Assembly: GCA_964344435.1 (NCBI GenBank)
Contig: CAYFNH010000001.1
Coordinates: 1 to 64,000, forward strand
Length of the DNA: 64,000 nt
From: Thiopontia sp964344435
Lineage (GTDB): Bacteria > Pseudomonadota > Gammaproteobacteria > GCF-002020875
Reading direction: 5' to 3'
A program made the position numbers and the translations under genes. Shown piece after piece: positions 41,701 to 48,974 of this stretch. Within the stretch, counting starts at the first letter, position 1, and the number at the start of each line of letters is the position of its first letter. Under the pieces are notes generated by a model. That model worked only from the letters and a program-made list of their open reading frames with translations. It had not been told where the DNA came from and did no database searches.

Positions 41701-43248
41701 CCACCACATCACGATATCTATTCGATTGAGGATCTGGCGCAGCTGATCTACGACCTCAAGCAAGTCAACCCCGATGCACTCGTTTCTGTAAAACTCGTAT
41801 CCGAGGCCGGTGTCGGTACCATCGCTGCTGGTGTGGCCAAGGCCTATGCCGATCTGATCACCATTGCCGGGCATGACGGTGGCACCGGTGCCAGCCCGCT
41901 CACCTCGGTCAAGTACGCCGGCTCCCCATGGGAGCTGGGGCTCTCCGAGACCCATCAGATCCTGCGTGCCAACGATCTGCGTGACAAGGTGCGCCTGCAG
42001 ACCGATGGCGGCCTGAAGACCGGCCTCGACGTGGTCAAGGCGGCCATTCTGGGTGCCGAGAGCTTCGGCTTTGGTACCGCCCCGATGGTGGCACTGGGCT
42101 GTAAATACCTGCGGATCTGCCATCTCAACAACTGTGCGGTCGGTGTCGCCACCCAGGATGAGCGCCTGCGCTCCGAGTTCTTTACCGGCATGCCGGAGAT
42201 GGTGATCAACCTGTTCCGCTTCATCTCGGAAGAGGTGCGCGAGCTGATGGCCGCCCTTGGGGTACGCACACTCAATGAGCTGGTTGGCCGTACCGACCTG
42301 CTGGAGATTCTCGAGGGCAACAGCGACAAGCAGCAGCACCTCGACCTCTCCCCGCTGCTCAACCTCTCGGCCAACAAGCTATTGGAGAGCAAGCCACAAT
42401 ACTGCACCGAGCCCAAGAACCAGCCCTTCGACAAGGGGGAGCTGGCCGAACGGATGGTGGCAGATGCCCTGTCGGCCATAGAGTCCAAAGCGGGAGGCAG
42501 CTTCAGCTACAGCGTACGCAATACCGACCGCTCCATTGGTGCCCGCCTCTCCGGCGAGATCGCCAAACGCCATGGCAACCATGGCATGGACGATGCCCCA
42601 ATTCAGCTCAACCTGACCGGTACCAGCGGGCAGAGCTTCGGAGTCTGGAATGCCGGTGGCCTCCACCTCACCCTGGAGGGGGATGCCAACGACTATGTCG
42701 GCAAGGGGATGGCCGGTGGCCAGCTCACCCTGTTCCCACCCGAAGGCAGCGAATTCCGCAGCAATGAGACCCCGATCATGGGTAATACCTGTCTCTATGG
42801 CGCCACGGGCGGCACCCTGTTCGCCTCCGGTACCGCCGGTGAGCGTTTCGGGGTGCGCAACTCAGGGGCCCGTGCCGTGGTCGAGGGGCTGGGAGATCAC
42901 GGTTGTGAATACATGACCGGAGGTCAGGTCACCGTTCTGGGCCCGACCGGGGTCAACTTTGGTGCCGCAATGACCGGTGGCTTCGCCTACATTCTGGATA
43001 TGGACAACGGTTTTGTGGATCGCTACAACCATGAGATGATCGATATCCACCGCATCACTCCAGAAAAGATGGATGGTCACCGCCAATATCTACGCGACAC
43101 CATTCAGGAGTTTGTTGCTGCCACCGGCAGTAAGTGGGGGCAGAAGATTCTCACCGACTGGGATGACTTTGTGCCAATGTTCTGGCTGGTCAAACCGAAG
43201 GCACTGGAACTCGATTCACTGCTTGGCATGCAGAAGGAGGCGGCATAA
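38749..43248 (+). CDS. gltB: Glutamate synthase (NADPH) large subunit
   Basis: Converts glutamine and 2-oxoglutarate to two glutamates; main route of ammonia assimilation with glutamine synthetase. 1499 residues. The N-terminal glutaminase nucleophile is C28 in RDNCGFGLIAHMDG, so a 27-residue propeptide must be removed. The central domain, FMN-binding synthase domain (GGRSNSGEGGEDPVRYG) and the 3Fe-4S cysteines (CKYLRICHLNNCAVG) follow in order, then the C-terminal beta-helix (GVWNAGGLHLTLEGDA). Two bases separate it from gltD. Confidence 0.98.
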   Translation: MNRSAQATENSQHDFGPLYRPEFERDNCGFGLIAHMDGTPSNRLVQTAIESLNRMTHRGAIAADGKSGDGCGLLMKQPRGFMQAIAAEQGYTLAENHAAGMVFLNQEGAQADKARAALEQNLKAQGLEVLGWRVVPTDADSACGEHALKILPQIEQIFVNAPAEMDEVHLERALFIARRQTEKQIEPEDETFYIPSLSARVISYKGLVMPEYLPVFYQDLKDERFESALCVYHQRFATNTLPQWRLAQPFRQLAHNGEINTVQGNRNWSVARAMKFETPLIPDMDAVRPLVSMTGSDSNSLDNMLEALLMGGMDIFRAMRLLIPPAWQNIEQMDPNLRAFHEYNSMHMEPWDGPAGIVLTDGRYAACTLDRNGLRPARWVITKDRHITLASEIGVYEYDPADVVRKGRLSPGQMIAVDTQTGELLLPEQIDQRLMNRQPYKQWLGEHTERLSTRIAGSSSDQIEGVDQNRYLAAQKLFQVTFEERQEVVKVLASAGQEAVGAMGDDTPISVLSQRNRSPYDYFRQQFAQVTNPPIDPLREQIVMSLETCFGRELNIFEEAESHARRLVVDSPVLSKTKFSQLLNHSDAAYAHGKIDLGYVGGNLEQAIENVCDQAEEAVRAGKVIIVLSDRELSAEKHVIHALLATGAVHHRLVQTGLRCDANIVVETGTARDPHHFAVLIGYGASAVYPWLSYELINEMVENGDIDGIELAKANANYRKGINKGLLKILSKMGISTIASYRGAQLFEAVGLSRSVVDLCFRGTTCRIEGARFEDLESEQRKLAKQAWNRRKPVEQGGMLKFMHGGEYHAYNPDVVKSLQQAVRTGNKDDYMVYANHVNNRPTATLRDLLRLTESESPVPLNEVEPWEQIARRFDTAAMSLGALSPEAHEALAIAMNTIGGRSNSGEGGEDPVRYGTNKVSKIKQIASGRFGVTPHYLSSAEVLQIKVAQGAKPGEGGQLPGQKVNALIARLRNCNPGTTLISPPPHHDIYSIEDLAQLIYDLKQVNPDALVSVKLVSEAGVGTIAAGVAKAYADLITIAGHDGGTGASPLTSVKYAGSPWELGLSETHQILRANDLRDKVRLQTDGGLKTGLDVVKAAILGAESFGFGTAPMVALGCKYLRICHLNNCAVGVATQDERLRSEFFTGMPEMVINLFRFISEEVRELMAALGVRTLNELVGRTDLLEILEGNSDKQQHLDLSPLLNLSANKLLESKPQYCTEPKNQPFDKGELAERMVADALSAIESKAGGSFSYSVRNTDRSIGARLSGEIAKRHGNHGMDDAPIQLNLTGTSGQSFGVWNAGGLHLTLEGDANDYVGKGMAGGQLTLFPPEGSEFRSNETPIMGNTCLYGATGGTLFASGTAGERFGVRNSGARAVVEGLGDHGCEYMTGGQVTVLGPTGVNFGAAMTGGFAYILDMDNGFVDRYNHEMIDIHRITPEKMDGHRQYLRDTIQEFVAATGSKWGQKILTDWDDFVPMFWLVKPKALELDSLLGMQKEAA

Positions 43249-43250
43249 TC

Positions 43251-44657
43251 ATGGGTAACCTCTATCAATTCATCGAAGTCTCCCGCACCGATCCGGAGAA
43301 GACCCCGGCCGCTCAACGCAGCACCGAGTACAAGGAGATCTATGCGGGCTTCAACGAGCAGCAGGCAGCCACCCAGGCGGATCGCTGTCTCTCCTGTGGC
43401 AACCCCTACTGCTCCTGGAAGTGCCCGGTACACAACCACATTCCACACTGGCTCAAACTGATTGCCGAAGGCGAAATTACCAAGGCGGCGGAGCTCTCCC
43501 ACCGCACCAACTCGCTACCGGAGATGTGTGGTCGCGTCTGCCCGCAGGATCGCCTCTGTGAAGGTGCCTGCACCCTCGGTGACGGCTTTGGTGCGGTCAC
43601 CATCGGTGCCATCGAGAAGTACATCTCCGATACCGCCTTTGCCCAGGGGTGGAGACCGGATCTCTCCACTGCAGAGCCGACCGGCAAGCGGGTGGCCATC
43701 ATTGGTGCCGGCCCCGCCGGACTGGGGTGCGCAGACGTACTGACCCGCAATGGAGTACAGTGTGTAGTCTATGATCGCCATCCCGAGATTGGCGGCCTGC
43801 TCACCTTCGGTATTCCGGAGTTCAAGCTGGAGAAGGATGTGGTCCGTAACCGCCGCGCCATTATGGAGGAGATGGGGATCGAATTCCGTCTCAACACCGA
43901 GATCGGTACCGACATCTCCTTTGAGGAGATCGAGACCGAATATGATGCAATCTTCCTCGGCATGGGCACCTACCAGTACATGACTGCAGGTATTCCCGGC
44001 GAAAATCTCCCCGGTGTACACGCCGCACTCGACTTCCTCATCTCCAACATCAACCGCTGCAACGGCTACGAGAAGGATGCGTCCGACTTTGTCGACATGA
44101 GCGGCAAAAAGGTGGTGGTGCTTGGCGGTGGAGACACCGCAATGGACTGCAACCGTACCTCGATCCGCCAAGGTGCAGCCAGTGTCACCTGCTCCTACCG
44201 TCGTGACGAGGCCAACATGCCCGGCTCGAAGAAGGAGGTGGCCAACGCCAGGGAAGAGGGGGTTGAGTTCCGCTTCAACACCCAGCCGATCGAGATCGTT
44301 GGTGACGGCAAGGTGGAAGGGCTCAAGGTGATCTCCACACAGCTTGGTGAGCCCGACGAGAATGGTCGTCGCCGCCCGGAACCGGTTGAGGGCAGCGAGG
44401 AGATCATCCCAGCCGATGCCGTCATAGTTGCATTTGGTTTCCAGCCCAACCCCCCCGAGTGGATTGCTGGCAACCAGATCAACACCGACGAACGTGGGCG
44501 TGTGCTGGCCGCTGAGGAGCAGGCCTGCATGAAGCAGACCAGCAACCCCAGGGTATTTGCCGGTGGTGACATGGTGCGCGGCTCCAATCTGGTAGTCTCG
44601 GCAATCTGGGACGGGCGCAAGGCGGCAGAGGGGATTCTGGACTATCTCGAGGTATAG
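43251..44657 (+). CDS. gltD: Glutamate synthase (NADPH) small subunit
   Basis: Supplies electrons from NADPH to GltB. 468 residues. The N-terminal Fe-S segment has RCLSCGNPYCSWKCPVHN and MCGRVCPQDRLCEGAC; FAD-binding VAIIGAGPAGLGCADVL and NADPH-binding KVVVLGGGDTAMDCNR follow. The C-terminal FAD site reads VFAGGDMVRGSNLVV. The start lies two bases after the gltB stop, so translation is probably coupled. Confidence 0.97.
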   Translation: MGNLYQFIEVSRTDPEKTPAAQRSTEYKEIYAGFNEQQAATQADRCLSCGNPYCSWKCPVHNHIPHWLKLIAEGEITKAAELSHRTNSLPEMCGRVCPQDRLCEGACTLGDGFGAVTIGAIEKYISDTAFAQGWRPDLSTAEPTGKRVAIIGAGPAGLGCADVLTRNGVQCVVYDRHPEIGGLLTFGIPEFKLEKDVVRNRRAIMEEMGIEFRLNTEIGTDISFEEIETEYDAIFLGMGTYQYMTAGIPGENLPGVHAALDFLISNINRCNGYEKDASDFVDMSGKKVVVLGGGDTAMDCNRTSIRQGAASVTCSYRRDEANMPGSKKEVANAREEGVEFRFNTQPIEIVGDGKVEGLKVISTQLGEPDENGRRRPEPVEGSEEIIPADAVIVAFGFQPNPPEWIAGNQINTDERGRVLAAEEQACMKQTSNPRVFAGGDMVRGSNLVVSAIWDGRKAAEGILDYLEV

Positions 44658-44688
44658 TTACTTCCACACCCCTCGAACCCGTTCCTGC

Positions 44689-44694
44689 TAGAAT
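44689..44694 (+). promoter_or_regulatory. -10 hexamer TAGAAT of motA, leaderless position
   Basis: TAGAAT ends 6 bases before the motA ATG, with no ribosome binding site. The -35 is not recognisable. Confidence 0.45.
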
Positions 44695-44700
44695 CTTCCC

Positions 44701-45481
44701 ATGGATATCGCCTCACTGATTGGTGTCATCTCCGGGCTGGGAATGGTGTTCGGGGCGATTGTCTACGAAGGCAATCTCGACCAGTTCGTCAGTGGACCGG
44801 GTCTGATGATTGTATTTGGCGGTACCATCTCCGCAACCCTGCTCAACTTCCAGCTCAAGGATGTGATTATCGGCATGCGCGCTGTTCACCGGGTATTCAC
44901 CTCCAGTCGGGAAAATCCCAATGATGTGCTGTCGCAGATGCTGATTCTGAGCCGTACCGCCCAGGTCAAGGGACCAACCGCACTGGAGAAGCTGATCCAG
45001 AAAGAGGACTCCTGGTTTCAGCGCAAGGCGATTGAGCTCACTGCTGACAACTCGGATGAGTCGGTGATCCGCTCTGCACTACGTTCCGAAATCAGTTCGG
45101 TAAAGCTGCGCAACATGATCACCGAGGATATCTTTCGCAAGATGGCCACCTATGCCCCCCGCCTTCGGCATGATTGGAACCCTGATCGGTCTGATCCAGA
45201 TGCTGGCCGCAATGGATGACCCCTCCCAGGTGGGGCCGGCGATGGCAACCGCCCTGACCACCACCTTTTATGGCTCACTGCTCTCCACGGTACTGTTCAA
45301 CCCGATTGCCGGGAAGCTGCGCGCCAAGACCATTGAGTCGATCACCAACCTCGAGATCATCTACCTCACTGCGGTCAGCATCAAGCACGGAGAGCACCCG
45401 ATCGCCCTCTACGAACAGGCAGTGGCACTGATCCCATTGGGCCAGCGCCGCCCCTTCGAGATGCCCGAGGTGGGTGCGTAG
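44701..45481 (+). pseudogene. motA: Flagellar stator protein MotA/PomA-like, frame broken at a C6 tract
   Basis: Ion-channel subunit of the flagellar stator. The first frame gives 152 sound residues: a membrane helix (ASLIGVISGLGMVFGAIVYE), GPGLMIVFGGTISATLL, then the cytoplasmic loop to DIFRKMATYAP. At the run of six C (45155-45160) the frame shifts; reading five C instead gives APAFGMIGTLIGLIQML and the last two helices to the stop at 45481, a normal 259-residue MotA. As written, translation ends at 45219 with an unrelated tail. Either a homopolymer error, a phase-variable tract or a recent inactivation. Together with motB it forms a stator pair away from other flagellar genes. Confidence 0.9.
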
Positions 45482-45493
45482 CACTGCTACAAC

Positions 45494-46300
45494 ATGGCGG
45501 ACAAGAACACGAGCAGCTCGCTACTCACTCCCCAACAGGACGAGCACGACGACCTGCTCTCCATCCTGACCGCCGAGGAGGGGGATCAGGAGAGTGCAGC
45601 CGGCAGCTGGATTCTCACCTATTCAGACTTGATCACGGTACTGCTGGTACTGTTCGTGATGCTGCAGACCCTCTCTGACTTCAATCTGAAAAAGTTCAAT
45701 GCCCTCTTCTACGGCCACTTTGCCACGCCGGAGAAGCTTGCACGGCGTGTCGAGGTTCCGATGATGGAGTCGGTGGCGCTGGATGATTATAAAAATTACA
45801 AGAGTGATACGGTCTACACCAGTTTCACCCGTTTTCGGGATGAACAGCGTGAGGTAGCCGAGTTGCACAAGAAGATCCTGCTAGGGATCAAGGAGAACCA
45901 ACTCAAATACTATGTTACCGCCGAAATCGACCCGGATCGAACCCATGTCATGATCCGCATCCGCAGTGGTCTGCTGTTCAAATCGGGCTCTGCAGCGCTC
46001 TCCACGGGCGCCTACGATATCATCAACCGCATCATCAAGGTGATGCAGCCCCATACCGAATACAGTATCAATATCCGCGGACATACCGACAATATTCCAA
46101 TCCAGACCCGGCAATTCCCCTCCAACTGGGAGCTCTCCTCAATCCGCGCCACCAATCTGTTGCGTTACATGCTGGAGCGTGGGGTCGATCCGATGCGACT
46201 GACCGCCACCGGATACGGGGACCTGCTTCCAGTCGCCAGCAATGACAACAAACTCGACCGGGCCAAGAACCGTCGAGTCGAGTTCCTGTTGAAGAAATAA
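45494..46300 (+). CDS. motB: Flagellar stator protein MotB/PomB-like
   Basis: Peptidoglycan-anchored stator subunit. 268 residues. A single membrane helix contains the ion-binding aspartate D45 (SWILTYSDLITVLLVLFVML). The C-terminal OmpA-like domain has SGLLFKSGSAALS, INIRGHTDNIPIQT and RATNLLRYMLERGVDPMRL. The frame is intact, unlike motA twelve bases upstream. Whether it uses protons or sodium cannot be settled here. Confidence 0.93.
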   Translation: MADKNTSSSLLTPQQDEHDDLLSILTAEEGDQESAAGSWILTYSDLITVLLVLFVMLQTLSDFNLKKFNALFYGHFATPEKLARRVEVPMMESVALDDYKNYKSDTVYTSFTRFRDEQREVAELHKKILLGIKENQLKYYVTAEIDPDRTHVMIRIRSGLLFKSGSAALSTGAYDIINRIIKVMQPHTEYSINIRGHTDNIPIQTRQFPSNWELSSIRATNLLRYMLERGVDPMRLTATGYGDLLPVASNDNKLDRAKNRRVEFLLKK

Positions 46301-46325
46301 CGCTTGCCCCCTACCATAACAGGGT

Positions 46326-46877
46326 ATGAAGTTTGTTGTACCACTGTTGCTCCTCCTCGCTCTACCCTTCTCCCACGTATCCGCCAATACGCTGGGCGAG
46401 GCGCTGGCAGCGGTCAAGTCCCTGCAGGATCTGGATCAGGCCAGCCATGTCGTTGCACGCTTCAGTGATACTCTGGAAGAGTGGGAGCAGGCCATTGTCT
46501 ACACCTCACTGGGGTGGAAGCTCAACGCTGAGGAACGCTACAGGCAGGCCGAGAAGGCGTTCCGCAGAGGGCGCAAGCTCAGCGGAAAGCACTACGAGGT
46601 GATCGGCATCGCCATTGCCCAGTTCAACCAGAAAAAATACAAGCGCTCCCTGAAGACCATTCAGAGCATGCTGAAACGGGACGAGAAGCACCCGGTTCCC
46701 AAGTCCTACAAGGAGTCTGCCAACTATATTCTGGGTATCAACTATCAGGAGCTCAACAAGCTCCGTCTCGCCTGCATCCACTGGGATCGCGCCTATCGCC
46801 TCACGATTCGCAAGAGTGATCTCGACTCCCACGGCATGAAGTCATACAAACTGATTCAGCAGCACTGCAAATCGTAG
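46326..46877 (+). CDS. Exported TPR-like protein
   Basis: 183 residues. The signal peptide is KFVVPLLLLLALPFSHVSA. The remaining helices show tetratricopeptide spacing: ERYRQAEKAFRRGRKLSG and YEVIGIAIAQFNQKKYKRSL, then a third pair with NYILGINYQELNKLRLACIHW. A cysteine occurs in the last pair and at the C-terminus (QQHCKS). No enzyme motif. It follows motB by 25 bases and may be in the same transcript; a periplasmic partner of the stator or of the envelope is possible, but unproven. Confidence 0.7.
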   Translation: MKFVVPLLLLLALPFSHVSANTLGEALAAVKSLQDLDQASHVVARFSDTLEEWEQAIVYTSLGWKLNAEERYRQAEKAFRRGRKLSGKHYEVIGIAIAQFNQKKYKRSLKTIQSMLKRDEKHPVPKSYKESANYILGINYQELNKLRLACIHWDRAYRLTIRKSDLDSHGMKSYKLIQQHCKS

Positions 46878-46891
46878 TGGCGCAACTGGGC

Positions 46892-47215
46892 TCAGCGCGA
46901 ACTCTCGCGGATCGCCTTGAGATGATCTTTCATCTGTTTGCTGTTATCTTCATCGTAGATTGCATCCAGCAAGTTCTGCTTTGGATCCACCTTTTTGCCG
47001 GTAAGCTTACCCTGCCCCGGTTTTCCCTCGCCTTGGGATCTTCCTTCAGAGGTAACCTCCACAGTGGTCTCCAGTTGTGCCGGGGATTCCTCAGCGGATT
47101 GTGAAGTTTTTGGCTCCGGAGCAACTGCCACCTTGAGAAGATAGAGTCCCAAAAACAGCAGCAGGGAAACCCCCAGCGCAATGAGCAGCCCCTTCATCTC
47201 TCGAACGATTCTCAT
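46892..47215 (-). CDS. Single-pass membrane protein of unknown function
   Basis: 107 residues. One N-terminal membrane helix (GLLIALGVSLLLFLGLYLLK), a Glu/Ser/Gln-rich stretch, then a charged C-terminal helix (QNLLDAIYDEDNSKQMKDHL). It resembles no family I can name. Orientation is probably C-out by the charged N-terminal residues. It converges on the TPR gene, with 14 bases between the stops. Confidence 0.55.
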   Translation of the reverse strand: MRIVREMKGLLIALGVSLLLFLGLYLLKVAVAPEPKTSQSAEESPAQLETTVEVTSEGRSQGEGKPGQGKLTGKKVDPKQNLLDAIYDEDNSKQMKDHLKAIRESSR

Positions 47216-47311
47216 CGAAGTTCTCCACCGTACCTGCTTGTTATCTCAAAATACTGTAGCACAAAAACCGGAAAAACCCAGAGTAACTACTCACCTCGTT
47301 TCACCGGGCAA

Positions 47312-47374
47312 GCATCAATGACTTCAAAAGTATTGGCACTCCTGATCTTGATCAATCCGGGATCGGAGTGTTGG
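47312..47374. repeat. Short copy of the structured repeat, B3, running into purK
   Basis: The left end, read inversely, is CTTTTGAAGTCATTGATGC and matches the right ends of B1 and B2. It continues into an imperfect inverted repeat CACTCCTGATC/GATCGGAGTG (47337-47370). The inner hairpins are missing. The purK stop codon (47352-47354) lies inside it. Confidence 0.7.
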
Positions 47375-48395
47375 AACAGTAGGTAACGTGCCCCACTTTT
47401 CTACCTGCACGGGGGGCCTTGTTATAGTCGTGCAGATGGGCACTCGGATTGGAGAGTACCTGTGAGGCTTCAGGCACACCGCCGATAAAGTTGACCATCC
47501 GGGCATACCCAACCGCTGCGGTTCCTCCCAGGGGCAGACCAGCAATGGCCCGCAGATGGTTTTCGAACTGGCTGCTCTCTGCCCCCTCAATACTCCAGTG
47601 GCCGGAGTTGTGTACCCGGGGGGCCATCTCGTTGACCAGCAATCCAGCATCGGTATCGAACAGCTCCAACGCCATCACCCCAACATAGTCGAGCCTCTCC
47701 AGAAGCCGTTTGGCCAGCGCCTCTGCCAGCGGCTGCCTGGGGTCGTTGGGCAGACTCTTCGCGGTATCGAGAATCCCTTCGTGGTGGTGATTCTCGGAGA
47801 GTGGGTAGTAACGAATCTCACCACTACGGCTACGTACGCTGATAATGGAGATCTCGCGCTGAAAGTTGGCAAATCCCTCCAGGATCAGCGGCACACCACC
47901 AAGCTGCTGCCATGCACTGGCCAGGTCGGCCTCGGTGTGCAACAGCTGCTGCCCCTTGCCATCATAGCCGAGGGTGCGGGTCTTGAGGATTGCAGGCAAA
48001 CCAATGCTCTCTACCGCCTGCTGCAGCTCTTCCAGGCTGTCCACCGCCGCGAACGGGACGGTCGCAATCTCCAGCTCGTTACACAGGCTCTTTTCATGGA
48101 TTCGATCACGTGCAGTGGCCAGCGCCTGTTGTGAAGGAAACACATCGACCTGTTGAGACAGAGTGGCAATGGCAGTGGCCGGTACATTCTCGAATTCGTA
48201 GGTGACCACGTCAGCCTTCGCGGCCATTTCCCGTAACAGGGCCTCATCATCATAGTCCCCCTGGAGGTGCTCACCCAACGGGGCTGCACAGGCATCTACG
48301 GCAGGATCAAGAAAAATGAAGCGCATCCCCAGCGGGATACCGGCCAGTGCCATCATCCTCGCCAGTTGCCCACCACCCACGATGCCGATGACCAT
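47352..48395 (-). CDS. purK: 5-(carboxyamino)imidazole ribonucleotide synthase, short C-terminus
   Basis: ATP-grasp enzyme carboxylating AIR with bicarbonate in purine synthesis. 347 residues. The N-terminus is VIGIVGGGQLARMMALAGIP; later ILKTRTLGYDGKGQQLL, LILEGFANFQREISI and NEMAPRVHNSGHWSIEG mark the ATP-grasp fold. The C-terminus ends soon after APRAGRKVGHVT, where E. coli PurK continues for about 35 residues. Its last seven or so codons are repeat DNA, so the tail seems to have been replaced. The enzyme core is complete, so activity is probably kept. It lies two bases after purE. Confidence 0.92.
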   Translation of the reverse strand: MVIGIVGGGQLARMMALAGIPLGMRFIFLDPAVDACAAPLGEHLQGDYDDEALLREMAAKADVVTYEFENVPATAIATLSQQVDVFPSQQALATARDRIHEKSLCNELEIATVPFAAVDSLEELQQAVESIGLPAILKTRTLGYDGKGQQLLHTEADLASAWQQLGGVPLILEGFANFQREISIISVRSRSGEIRYYPLSENHHHEGILDTAKSLPNDPRQPLAEALAKRLLERLDYVGVMALELFDTDAGLLVNEMAPRVHNSGHWSIEGAESSQFENHLRAIAGLPLGGTAAVGYARMVNFIGGVPEASQVLSNPSAHLHDYNKAPRAGRKVGHVTYCSNTPIPD

Positions 48396-48397
48396 TA

Positions 48398-48928
48398 CTA
48401 CCCCCCTGCCTGCTCTCTTGTCTGCTCTCTTGGATCCGGGTTAGCAAGAACCGTTTCGGTCTGTTTTCTACGAAATTGATCCAGTGCCTGTCGCACGCTT
48501 TCATCATGGTTACCGACAATGCTGGCCGCCAGCAGTGCCGCATTGATGGCTCCGGCACGACCGATCGCCAGGGTACCGACCGGAATGCCTGCCGGCATCT
48601 GCACGATGGAGAGCAGAGAGTCCATACCATTCAACGCCTTTGACTGCACCGGAATGCCCAGCACCGGTACGGCGGTCTTTGCGGCCACCATACCAGGCAG
48701 GTGGGCTGCCCCTCCGGCACCGGCGATGATCACCTCCAGCCCGCGCTCGGCTGCACTCTCTGCATAGGAGAAAAGTTTATCCGGGGTACGATGGGCAGAG
48801 ACCACCTCTACCTCATGCGCCACCCCCAGGCTCTCCAGAGTATCGGCGGCATGTTGCATGGTCTCCCAATCGGAAGTGGAGCCCATGATGACCCCCACTT
48901 TTGCCGGGCCTTTGCTTGCTGTATTCAT
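48398..48928 (-). CDS. purE: N5-carboxyaminoimidazole ribonucleotide mutase
   Basis: Second of the PurK/PurE steps: moves the carboxyl group to C4 of AIR. 176 residues, class I. GVIMGSTSDWETMQHAADTL, VSAHRTPDKLFSYAE, IIAGAGGAAHLPGMVAAKT and GIPVQSKALNGMDSLLSIVQ are the active-site stretches. The C-terminal tail holds a 12-base tandem repeat coding REQT-REQA. Forms an operon with purK. Confidence 0.97.
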   Translation of the reverse strand: MNTASKGPAKVGVIMGSTSDWETMQHAADTLESLGVAHEVEVVSAHRTPDKLFSYAESAAERGLEVIIAGAGGAAHLPGMVAAKTAVPVLGIPVQSKALNGMDSLLSIVQMPAGIPVGTLAIGRAGAINAALLAASIVGNHDESVRQALDQFRRKQTETVLANPDPREQTREQAGG

Positions 48929-48974
48929 TTGCTTTACCTCGGGATTCGGGTATGGCTATCGCCAAAACTCCGCT

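Noticed and set aside
41302..42339. Minus-strand frame of 345 codons opposite the gltB synthase domain
   Set aside because: Same reason; shadow of a highly conserved coding strand.
45152..45481. C-terminal MotA part as an independent gene
   Set aside because: It starts in the middle of a membrane helix and joins the upstream frame exactly when one C is removed.
48409..48432. 12-bp tandem repeat at the end of purE
   Set aside because: In frame and only duplicates four residues of a variable tail (REQT/REQA); no functional meaning visible.
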